DNA of 64,000 nucleotides from DATKZH01 sp035528065 (lineage in GTDB: Bacteria > Planctomycetota > Planctomycetia > Pirellulales > Thermoguttaceae): assembly GCA_035528065.1 (NCBI GenBank), contig DATKZH010000247.1, positions 3,253-67,252 on the forward strand. Reading direction: 5' to 3'. The notes below the pieces were generated by a model. That model was not told the origin of the DNA, made no database searches, and worked only from the letters and a program-made list of their open reading frames with translations. The translations under genes were made by a program, and so were the position numbers. Position 1 is the stretch's first letter; the number at the start of each line of letters is the position of its first letter. Positions 16,631 through 24,011 of this stretch are shown here, piece by piece.

Positions 16631-18700
16631 GTGCAGCGGCAACTCTACCCGGCCCTGTTGTTGATCACGATCGCCCTGGCGGCGGCCGTCTACTTGCGGC
16701 CCACGGTAGGCGAGGAACTGATGGCCCTGGCGGGGGCCCGGGGCGGCCAAACCACCGGGTCCTACGGGCAGGTCGGGTCCGGTGGATCCATTGGGCTCCC
16801 GGCGCGGGCGACGGTCTTCTCGGGAGGGCTCCCTGCCGCGTCGTCGCAACGCTACCCGAATGCGCAGTCCGCGCCGTGGCCCGTGGCGGGGTCGGGCGAG
16901 GCGTTTGCCGGCGACGTGCCGGCCGGCTCGACTTCGCTTTCGCCGTCCTACCCCGAAGCGGGCAGGGAGGGAGGTTGGCCTCGGTCGAGATTTGGGTATT
17001 CCGATCAACCACCGGTTGACCCCTGGACGGAGACTCCGCCACCGGAGTACGAGGCCGGACGATGGTCGAATCCCCTGCCGGGCAATGAGGCGGCTCGTAC
17101 GCCCGCGGGCCCGTCCTACCCGATTGCCGGGGACGCCGGAAACGGTCCTCCGCCCGGCCCGACGCCTGGTCCTGACCCCACGTCCGGTGGCGCTGCCCAA
17201 GCCTGGGGCGATGTCGATCCCGTCGGTCGCTACCCCACGGCCGGCTCTCCATCGGTCCCCACCCATTCGGAGCGGCCAACCCGCCCGACGGACCCAGGCA
17301 CGTCCTACGGCGAGCCGTCGCCGTCGTATTCCGGTCCGCCGGTTCCTTATCCCGATCCACCCAGCTATCCGCCCTACGCCGGTCCGCCCGACTACGGCCC
17401 CAACGCGGCTCAGCCCGATTTCGGACCAAGTGCCGCGGAGCGCGATTACCGACCCGATGCCGTTCGGCCCAACGACGGACCGAGCGTCGCTGGGCAAGAC
17501 TACCGTCCCAACGTCGCCGAGCCCAATTTCCGCCCACGCGTCGCGGAGCCCAACTACGGGCCAAACGCGGGGCGAAACGTCGCTGGGACGGGCTACGGCC
17601 CCCCACCGGGCCGGCCTTACGACGGCCCCCCCGTCACCTCGCCGAGGCCGGGCCAGACGCAACTTGGCGCGGCTCCGCCCGCGATCCCCGAAGCCAAGCT
17701 CTGTGAGGGGGCCCGGGTCCTTGCCTGGGTTGGCGACGACGTGATCCTCGCCAGCGAGGTGATGCCGGCCTACGAGGAAATCATGAGTCGAATTCCCGAA
17801 AGCCAACTGGCTGGGCGTCCGCAGAGTCGCGTGGAGATCGAGAAGAAAGCGTTGATCGCAAAGCTCCTGGACGAGCGCATCCAGACCAGCCTCATCTACC
17901 AAGAGGCCAAGCGGACGATCCCCGAGGAGGGACTCCCCGAAATCAAGCGCAAGATCGCCAAGTACTTCGAGGAAGAAGAACTCCCCAAGCGAATGGAGAA
18001 AGCCGGTGCGAGCTCGCGGCGCGAGTTGGACGAGAAGCTCCGCACCATCGGCAGCTCCATCGAGCGTGCGAAGCGGGCATTCGTCCAGCAGTCCTTGGCC
18101 GCCGAGTGGCTGCGGCAGCAGAACGGCACCGAGCCCAAAATCTCCCACGAAGAGATGCTCGACTACTACCGGGAGCACGTGGCCGACTTCGAGACCCCGG
18201 CCCGGGCCCGCTGGGAGAAGCTGACGGTCCGCAAGCCGCGGTACGGCGACCCGAGGGAAGCCCGATCGAGGCTGGCTCAGATGGGCAATCAGGTCATGCA
18301 GGGCATGTCCGCAGCCGACGTCCTCAAGACGCAACCCCAGGGAGACCTGGAATGTGAAGGCGGCGTGCAGGGCTGGGTCACGAAGGACAGTCTCGAAATC
18401 CCCAAGAGCCTGGAGGAAGCCATCTTCGGCCTGCCCGTGGGGAAACCCAGCCAGATCTTCGAAGGGGGAGACGGCTTCCACATCGTCCGCGTGTTGGAAC
18501 GCGAGGAATTCAAGCGAACGCAGTTCGAGGACTCGGAAATCCAGAAGCAGATCCGCGAGAAGCTCCGGAACCTTCGCCGCCAGGAGCAAACGGAGGACTA
18601 TCTGGCTCGGCTCCGAAAAGAGATCCCCGTACGGACGGTCTTCGACGACGACCCCGAGCTGGCCGAGCTCCGCCGTCAGATGGCTACGTCGCGGAAGTGA
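16631..18700 (+). CDS. membrane-anchored PpiC/SurA-like prolyl isomerase with a Pro/Tyr-rich linker
   Basis: 689 residues from a GTG start. Residues 1-22 are a signal anchor. Residues 35-345 are low-complexity, rich in Pro, Gly, Tyr and Ser. Around 255-310 (17,395-17,580) there are about eight degenerate units of 9-10 residues of the type Tyr/Phe-Gly-Pro-Asn-Ala-Ala-x-Pro-Asp (YGPNAAQPD, FGPSAAERD, YRPDAVRPN). From 350 it is SurA-like: a helical chaperone part (LAWVGDDVILASEVMPAYEEI), then a parvulin domain with GGVQGWVTKDSL and IFEGGDGFHIVRVLERE near 585-620. Parvulins speed folding of exported proteins, so an exterior location with the linker spanning wall or periplasm is likely. Parvulin identity is clear; the linker role is inference. 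Confidence 0.85.
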   Translation: MQRQLYPALLLITIALAAAVYLRPTVGEELMALAGARGGQTTGSYGQVGSGGSIGLPARATVFSGGLPAASSQRYPNAQSAPWPVAGSGEAFAGDVPAGSTSLSPSYPEAGREGGWPRSRFGYSDQPPVDPWTETPPPEYEAGRWSNPLPGNEAARTPAGPSYPIAGDAGNGPPPGPTPGPDPTSGGAAQAWGDVDPVGRYPTAGSPSVPTHSERPTRPTDPGTSYGEPSPSYSGPPVPYPDPPSYPPYAGPPDYGPNAAQPDFGPSAAERDYRPDAVRPNDGPSVAGQDYRPNVAEPNFRPRVAEPNYGPNAGRNVAGTGYGPPPGRPYDGPPVTSPRPGQTQLGAAPPAIPEAKLCEGARVLAWVGDDVILASEVMPAYEEIMSRIPESQLAGRPQSRVEIEKKALIAKLLDERIQTSLIYQEAKRTIPEEGLPEIKRKIAKYFEEEELPKRMEKAGASSRRELDEKLRTIGSSIERAKRAFVQQSLAAEWLRQQNGTEPKISHEEMLDYYREHVADFETPARARWEKLTVRKPRYGDPREARSRLAQMGNQVMQGMSAADVLKTQPQGDLECEGGVQGWVTKDSLEIPKSLEEAIFGLPVGKPSQIFEGGDGFHIVRVLEREEFKRTQFEDSEIQKQIREKLRNLRRQEQTEDYLARLRKEIPVRTVFDDDPELAELRRQMATSRK

Positions 18701-18926
18701 TCGCACCTCGCGCTTGGGGGTTGTGCGACGTAACGTGCTGCGGTAGCCCGTATCGTTCGGTCGACGGCGTGCCTCCGGCGGCGATCGAGCACGGGGGGCC
18801 CCTCATACCCGCTCCCTGAAGCACCTGTGGATCTCCCCGCGGTGCACTGCTGCCGGTGGCGCACCGGGCAAGTCTGCGCCCGTCCCGGCATCCTTTCCCT
18901 CCTTTCACACGTCGTTCGTGGGACCC

Positions 18927-18954
18927 TTGATGGATGCCCGGCCAACGCTATAAT
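18927..18954 (+). promoter_or_regulatory. promoter candidate for pdxJ
   Basis: TTGATG (18927-18932), a 16-base spacer and a perfect TATAAT (18949-18954). The predicted RNA start near 18961 gives a 22-base leader with a GAGGA site before the ATG at 18983. This is one of the best housekeeping-type promoter matches in the window. Confidence 0.6.
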
Positions 18955-18982
18955 CACGCCTTGGCAGACACGAGGAAACGAC

Positions 18983-19696
18983 ATGCCCGAGCTCGGCGTC
19001 AATATCGATCACGTGGCCACGGTCCGGCAGGCCCGGCAGACCTACGAGCCGGACCCGGTCTGGGCCGCAGCGCTCGCGGAATTGGGGGGCGCTGATTGTA
19101 TCACGCTGCACCTCCGCGAGGACCGCCGCCATATCCAGGATCGCGACCTCCAGATCCTTCGCGAGACGGTCACCGTCAATCTGAACCTGGAGATGGCCTG
19201 CGAAGCGGAAGTGGTCGAGATCGCCTGCCGGACCAAGCCGGATCAGGCCACCCTCGTGCCCGAGCGCCGCGAAGAGGTCACCACCGAGGGCGGTCTGGCC
19301 GTCGTGGGCCAAGAGGACCGCGTCGCGGAGGTCATCCGTCGGCTCCACGACGCGGGCATCTCCGTAAGCCTCTTCCTCGACCCCGACCCCAAGCAGATTG
19401 AGGCGGGCGCCGAGATGGGCGCCGACGCCGTCGAGCTGCACACCGGCCAGTACGCCCTGGCCAAGCCGGGCCCGGAGCAACAGAAGGAGCTGGAGAACCT
19501 GCGCGCGGCCGGGGCCGTGGTCTCCGGCTGCGGCATGGCCTTGCACGCAGGGCACGGGCTGACCTATCGGAACGTCGTCCCGGTGGCCTCCATCGACCGG
19601 ATGCACGAGCTGAACATCGGCCACAGCATCGTCGCCCGGGCGATCATGGTCGGGTTCGAGCAGGCCGTGCGGGAAATGAAAAGGCTGGTTTCGTAA
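18983..19696 (+). CDS. pdxJ: pyridoxine 5'-phosphate synthase PdxJ
   Basis: 237 residues, the normal length for PdxJ. It condenses 1-deoxyxylulose 5-phosphate with 3-amino-1-hydroxyacetone 1-phosphate to pyridoxine 5'-phosphate, the last ring-forming step of DXP-dependent vitamin B6 synthesis. Family motifs seen: NIDHVATVRQAR at the start, ITLHLREDRRHIQDRD near 45, VNLNLEM near 70, SLFLDPDP near 132, VELHTGQYA near 150 and the C-terminal NIGHSIVARAI. The start at 18983 is set by GAGGA upstream and the conserved first motif. Its stop is followed at once by a G-rich repeat. DapA lies 229 bases downstream on the same strand, beyond the repeat island. Confidence 0.97.
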   Translation: MPELGVNIDHVATVRQARQTYEPDPVWAAALAELGGADCITLHLREDRRHIQDRDLQILRETVTVNLNLEMACEAEVVEIACRTKPDQATLVPERREEVTTEGGLAVVGQEDRVAEVIRRLHDAGISVSLFLDPDPKQIEAGAEMGADAVELHTGQYALAKPGPEQQKELENLRAAGAVVSGCGMALHAGHGLTYRNVVPVASIDRMHELNIGHSIVARAIMVGFEQAVREMKRLVS

Positions 19697-19697
19697 A

Positions 19698-19905
19698 GGG
19701 TTGAGGGTTGAAAGTTGAGGGTTGAAAGTTGAGAGTTGAGGGATAAGGGCTAGACGACGATGGACAGGGGATGACCGTAGGCAGGGGGATTAGGGATCGA
19801 CGCTGAGGAGAGAGGGCAGTTTTTCTTTACCCGTTCAACCCTCAACCCTCAACCCTCAACCGTCATCCCTCAACCGTCATCCCTCATCTCTCATCCCTCA
19901 TCTCC
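19698..19905. repeat. G-rich/C-rich inverted repeat island between pdxJ and dapA
   Basis: The left arm (19698-19743) is a degenerate tandem of GGGTTGA/AAGTTGA units. The right arm (19833-19905) is the complementary type, CAACCCT repeated three or four times and then CATCCCT/CATCTCT variants. The arms could pair over more than 25 bases around a loop of about 90. The left arm begins right after the pdxJ stop and the right arm ends about 20 bases before the dapA ATG. Confidence 0.8.
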
Positions 19906-19925
19906 CACACAGGAGTGGATTTCCT

Positions 19926-20813
19926 ATGGCTACCCGAGCCGAACAATTCGCCGGTCTCTCCGTGGCGATCATCACGCCTTTTCGCGACGGCCAACTCGAC
20001 GTCGAGGCCCTCCGCCGGCAGGTCGAGTTTCAAGTCGAAGCGGGCACCACCTGCCTGTGCCCGGTGGGCACCACGGGCGAATCGCCCACGCTCTCGCACG
20101 ACGAGCACGAGCGCGTGGTCGCCGAGGTGGTTCAGGCGGCCGCCGGGCGCATCAAGGTCATGGCCGGCTCCGGCTCGAACAGCACCCAGGAAGCCCTCCG
20201 CCTGACCCGCTTCGCCGCCGAGCACGGCGCCGACGCGGCCCTGGTCGTCGCCCCCTACTACAACAAACCCACCCAGGAAGGCTTCTACCAACACTACAAA
20301 GCCCTGGCCGAAGCGGTCGAGATCCCCATCTGCGTCTACAACATCCCGGGCCGCACGGGCAAGAATATCGAGCCCGAGACCATCGCCCGGATGGCCGAGC
20401 TGCCGGGCATCGCCATGGTCAAAGAGGCCACCGGCTCGATGGACCAGGCCTCGCAGATCATCGCCACCACCGACCTGACCCTGTTGAGCGGCGACGACAG
20501 CCTGACGCTGCCGCTCTTGGCCATCGGCGGGCGCGGCGTGGTCTCCGTGGTGGGCAACATCGTGCCCCAGGACATGATCGCGATGGTCCGGGCGTTCGAG
20601 TCGGGCAACATGGTCGAAGCCCAGCGGTGGCACAAAAAGCTCTTCCCCCTCTGCCGCGACATGCTCGGCCTGGCTACCAACCCGATCCCGGTGAAGGCCG
20701 CCATGCGACTCCTCGGCCGCGACACGGGCGACTTGCGCATGCCGATGACGCCGCTTTCGGCGGAGCAGGAGGCCGCGCTGCGGAAGACGCTGGTGGACTA
20801 CGGGTTGCTGTGA
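19926..20813 (+). CDS. dapA: 4-hydroxy-tetrahydrodipicolinate synthase DapA
   Basis: 295 residues, typical for DapA. It joins pyruvate and aspartate semialdehyde, the first committed step of lysine and diaminopimelate synthesis. The TIM-barrel signatures are present: CPVGTTGESPTLS (about 41), VVAPYYNKPTQEG with the catalytic-type Tyr (about 105-118), YNIPGRTGKNI (about 138), the Schiff-base Lys in VKEATGS (about 165) and LLSGDDSLTLP. An AGGAG site lies about 10 bases before the ATG. The glycosyltransferase gene begins 23 bases after its stop, so the two are probably co-transcribed. Close relatives such as N-acetylneuraminate lyase are possible, but the motif set favours DapA. Confidence 0.92.
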   Translation: MATRAEQFAGLSVAIITPFRDGQLDVEALRRQVEFQVEAGTTCLCPVGTTGESPTLSHDEHERVVAEVVQAAAGRIKVMAGSGSNSTQEALRLTRFAAEHGADAALVVAPYYNKPTQEGFYQHYKALAEAVEIPICVYNIPGRTGKNIEPETIARMAELPGIAMVKEATGSMDQASQIIATTDLTLLSGDDSLTLPLLAIGGRGVVSVVGNIVPQDMIAMVRAFESGNMVEAQRWHKKLFPLCRDMLGLATNPIPVKAAMRLLGRDTGDLRMPMTPLSAEQEAALRKTLVDYGLL

Positions 20814-20836
20814 GGAGAGCACGACGCCCAGGCGCT

Positions 20837-21961
20837 ATGCCGAACGTGCTGCTACTATGCGAATATCCCACGATAAGCGGCGGTGAGCGATCGATGCTCA
20901 CCACCCTGGACGGAATCCGCGCCGCCGGCATCGAGACGGCCGTGATCGCGCCGCCGGAGGGGTCGCTGGCCGAAGCGCTTGCCGCCAAGGGCGTCGAGGT
21001 GCTGCCCTTCGTCTTCCGCGACGCGGCAGGCAACCGCTTTCCGCAGGATCGGCTTCGCGCGGAGTTGGCCCATTTGCTTGGACGGCGGCGACCGGATCTG
21101 CTCCACGCCAACAGCCTGGCGATGGGACGCCTGTCGGGCCCAGTCGCTGCGGACTTCGAGCTGCCGAGCATCGCCCATCTGCGGGACATCGTCCGGCTGA
21201 GTGCCCGGGCCGTGGCCGATCTGAACCGGCACTCGCGGCTGTTGGCCGTCTCGGCGGCGACCCGCGCGTTTCACGTCGCGCAAGGGGTGGCCGCGGAGAA
21301 GACCGACGTGCTCTACAACGGCGTGGACCTGAACCGGTTCCAGCCGCGGCCGAGGTGCGGCTACCTTCACCGAGAGCTTGGGCTTGCGCCTGAGGCAGAC
21401 CTCGTCGGCACGATCGGCCAGATTTGCCTCCGTAAAGGGCAAGACGTGTTGGTGCATGCCGCGGCGATCCTGGCCGAGAAGCTGCCCAACGTCCATTTCG
21501 TGATCGTCGGCGAGCGCTGGTCCGACAAGCCCGAGTCGCGGCAGTTCGAGCAAGCGCTGCGTGACGCCGCGACCGACAAGCTCGCCGGCCGGCTGCACTT
21601 CCTGGGCCTTCGCAACGACGTGGACCGGGTCCTGAACGAGCTGTCCCTCTTGGTGCATCCCGCGCGCCAGGAGCCGCTCGGGCGCGTGCTCCTGGAAGCG
21701 GCCGCCTCGGGCGTGGCCGTCGTGGCTACCGACGTGGGCGGTACCCGCGAGATCTTCCCGCCCGACTGCAAAGCCGCCCGGCTCGTGCCCCCCGACGATC
21801 CTGACGCGATGGCGGCGGCCGTGTTGGAGTTGATGGGCGACGAAGGGCTTCGAGCGAGCCTCGCAGCCGCGGCGCGTCGCCGGGCGGAAACGGCTTTCGA
21901 CGCTGAGCGCACGACCGCGGCGCTGGTGGAGCACTACGGAGAGGTTCTGGGCAAGAAGTAG
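20837..21961 (+). CDS. GT4-family glycosyltransferase
   Basis: 374 residues from the ATG at 20837; the frame is open far upstream inside dapA, but that part is out-of-frame shadow. It is a GT-B fold retaining transferase. The N-terminal Rossmann half has GGERSMLTTLDGIRAAGI. The C-terminal half has GTIGQICLRKGQDVLVHA and VHFVIVGERW. The donor-binding EX7E motif is in EPLGRVLLEAAASGVAVVAT (about 278-297), followed by GGTREIFPPD. It probably transfers a sugar in the cytoplasm to an envelope glycan or lipid. Donor and acceptor are unknown. It follows dapA by 23 bases and ends only six bases from the convergent TOPRIM-like gene. Confidence 0.88.
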   Translation: MPNVLLLCEYPTISGGERSMLTTLDGIRAAGIETAVIAPPEGSLAEALAAKGVEVLPFVFRDAAGNRFPQDRLRAELAHLLGRRRPDLLHANSLAMGRLSGPVAADFELPSIAHLRDIVRLSARAVADLNRHSRLLAVSAATRAFHVAQGVAAEKTDVLYNGVDLNRFQPRPRCGYLHRELGLAPEADLVGTIGQICLRKGQDVLVHAAAILAEKLPNVHFVIVGERWSDKPESRQFEQALRDAATDKLAGRLHFLGLRNDVDRVLNELSLLVHPARQEPLGRVLLEAAASGVAVVATDVGGTREIFPPDCKAARLVPPDDPDAMAAAVLELMGDEGLRASLAAAARRRAETAFDAERTTAALVEHYGEVLGKK

Positions 21962-21967
21962 CCCCGC

Positions 21968-22567
21968 TCACGCTGTTCCGACGTCCGCCCTCCAGCGTCG
22001 AAAACACGCATGGATATCCTGGAGGAATTTGCCGAAATCGTCGCCCCGGCTTGTTGGGGCAAGGTCCATGTTGCGAACGATGTCTTCGGCGTGCTCAATT
22101 CCTCCCAGTAGTGGCGTGACGCCAGTCTCCTGCACGGCTTGCAGAAGAAGCTGTTTGTAACGATCCCGATCGCACTTCTGATCGGGTATTTTGCAGGGGC
22201 TGCCAAGAGCCGCCTTGAAGGCCGACGGGTCGAGCAGCATCCATCGCTCGATATGGGGATCGGGGACGGCGAAGGCAATCCGGTCTTTCACCGGCTCTAC
22301 AATTCTCTCCAGCTTCTTGCGTCGCCTCGCAAAACCGCAGCAATTCGCGTCCGTGGCGACGACAACGAGATCCGGCAAGCCCTCCTTGAACTTCACAAGA
22401 TCCCGGACGTACTGCTCGAGCTCGTTTTCGACCTCACCGAAGCCGCCCCGTATGGAATACTCTCTGACTTCAACATCAATACCGTATTGAGCAGCGACGC
22501 AGCGGAGCAGAGGAACGAGAAACGCACGGTGCCCTTCGTCCTCTCCGAGGAAGCTGACCCTACGCAT
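21968..22567 (-). CDS. TOPRIM-like DUF4276-type protein, partner of the ATPase upstream
   Basis: 199 residues. The start FLGEDEGHRAFLVPLL (Glu9, Glu11) resembles the Glu motif of TOPRIM nucleases. VVVATDANCCGFARR (Asp73, Asn75) sits where TOPRIM has Asp-x-Asp, and DPHIERWMLLDPSAF (about 103) resembles the conserved Pro-x-x-Glu-x-Trp of the DUF4276 family, which I recall beside ABC/OLD-type ATPases. Its ATG lies eight bases inside the end of the ATPase gene, so the pair is translationally coupled. Pairs of this shape include antiphage systems such as PARIS and OLD/Gabija-type modules, but I cannot place it in a named system. The Asn in place of the second Asp should be noted: catalysis is not certain. 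Confidence 0.65.
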   Translation of the reverse strand: MRRVSFLGEDEGHRAFLVPLLRCVAAQYGIDVEVREYSIRGGFGEVENELEQYVRDLVKFKEGLPDLVVVATDANCCGFARRRKKLERIVEPVKDRIAFAVPDPHIERWMLLDPSAFKAALGSPCKIPDQKCDRDRYKQLLLQAVQETGVTPLLGGIEHAEDIVRNMDLAPTSRGDDFGKFLQDIHACFRRWRADVGTA

Positions 22568-23864
22568 CGAAGTCCCCCCGCATGATCCGTTGCGATGCCG
22601 TGAGTGGTGCGTCGAGGGCTTCGTCGATATCCGGTCCCCGCCCGAGGGGCCTCCACGTCTCGAAGGGGGCGATCTGTGTGCGGCTTCGATCCTTCCAGCA
22701 GACGAAAAGGCGGTTGTCCGGTATCAGATCGGGGAGAATGGGAGAGTGCGTCGTGACGATGAGTTGCGACTGGCCCGTCGCGGCTCGGGTTTTGAGCAGT
22801 TCCGCGATTAGCTTCACACGCCGCGGGTGGATGCCGTTCTCCGGCTCCTCGAATCCCAGCAGTGCCGGCGGGTCCTTCGCGCCACCGAGGGCCAGCAAGC
22901 CCAGAATACGCAAGGTTCCTTCCGACACGACGCGCGCCGGGATGCGGAGCTCGCCTTCGAGAAGCCACAGATCGACCTCGCCGAGATTATTCACATCGAC
23001 GTCGATCCCATGGATGGAAGGAACGATTTGGTGGAGAGCTTTCTCGACGGCCCGGAACTGACGTCCGTCGACCGATTTCAGCGTGTTCAGAAAGGCGGCC
23101 AAGTCTTCTCCCATGAACCCAATGTGCCGGACCTCTTTGACCGGGTTAGGCGCCCGCATGCGCTCGCGTGGCTCGAAGTAGAAGAAGAAGTACCTTGAGA
23201 GCTCTTGCCGCATCGCCACCAAGTGCGGGTGGTGCGGTGGATACAACGGTAGGGAAAGGACACTGTGATCGAGGTAACGGTCGTAGTACGTCGGGTGAGC
23301 CTGTCCTTCCATGCGGAGATGGAGTCGATCACCCATTCGCTCCAGAAAGGGACGTCGCGCCTTGGTGACCGTCCCTCGGGACGTCATGGCTGCCAGGTAC
23401 TCGTCGGCGACCCGCAAGATCCCCGACTTGGGCAGGATCTCTACCTCGATCCGATACCGAAGGCTTGTTTCTCGAACAAAAGCCGGCGTCTTCTTGTTCT
23501 GTCCCGGCTCAGCGTCCGCAGATTTCCCTTTCCTCATTTCGCGGATCTGGCGATCTACTTCGCTGACCACGTCGGGGGACAACTCGACGTCCACTTCGAT
23601 CGAAAAAGAAGCCGTTCTTTGCTGAATCAGGTGATTCAAGCCACCTGGGCCGAACGTGAAGGACTCCAGGGGCTTCCCACGGTAAGGCGATTCGAACGCC
23701 TCCTTGAGCGTTCTGCTCGTAGCCATACGCGACAGTAGCTGCAGGGCGTCCAGGAAGTTGCTCTTGCCGGCAGCGTTCGGTCCGAAAAGGACCGAAAGTG
23801 GCTGGAGGCACACTTCGACGTCCTCCAGCGACTTGTACCCTCTCACGTGTATCCGCTTGAGCAT
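22560..23864 (-). CDS. AAA/ABC-type ATPase of the OLD/RecF kind
   Basis: 434 residues from the ATG at 23864, where homologues begin (LKRIHVRGYKSLEDV). Walker A FGPNAAGKSNFLDAL lies at 28-36, the ABC signature VSEGTLRILGLLAL near 315, Walker B ALLGFEEPENGIHP near 335 and the switch His in IVTTHSPILPDLIP near 365. The middle part between the two ATPase halves is variable. It belongs to the AAA_15/AAA_21 group used in many defence modules as sensor or regulator of a nuclease partner. The overlap with the TOPRIM-like gene supports a two-protein complex. The pair looks somewhat poorer in GC than its neighbours by eye, which would fit horizontal gain; I have not computed it. Confidence 0.85.
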   Translation of the reverse strand: MLKRIHVRGYKSLEDVEVCLQPLSVLFGPNAAGKSNFLDALQLLSRMATSRTLKEAFESPYRGKPLESFTFGPGGLNHLIQQRTASFSIEVDVELSPDVVSEVDRQIREMRKGKSADAEPGQNKKTPAFVRETSLRYRIEVEILPKSGILRVADEYLAAMTSRGTVTKARRPFLERMGDRLHLRMEGQAHPTYYDRYLDHSVLSLPLYPPHHPHLVAMRQELSRYFFFYFEPRERMRAPNPVKEVRHIGFMGEDLAAFLNTLKSVDGRQFRAVEKALHQIVPSIHGIDVDVNNLGEVDLWLLEGELRIPARVVSEGTLRILGLLALGGAKDPPALLGFEEPENGIHPRRVKLIAELLKTRAATGQSQLIVTTHSPILPDLIPDNRLFVCWKDRSRTQIAPFETWRPLGRGPDIDEALDAPLTASQRIMRGDFDA

Positions 23865-24011
23865 GACCAGGCTCCGGCTCGCGAACGTCGCTATCTGCCC
23901 CACCACGCCATTGTAGTGCTCCGTGCTTGAAGCTGGTAGTGCCCGACGGGCAGGACCGCCTGCCACCCACGTCGGTCGCGTTCGGATTGTGTGGAAGCGA
24001 CCTCGTTGGCG

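Noticed and set aside
21968..23864. Naming the ATPase/TOPRIM-like pair as PARIS or Gabija
   Set aside because: The TOPRIM partner resembles DUF4276 rather than the PARIS DUF4435 protein, and there is no helicase as in Gabija.
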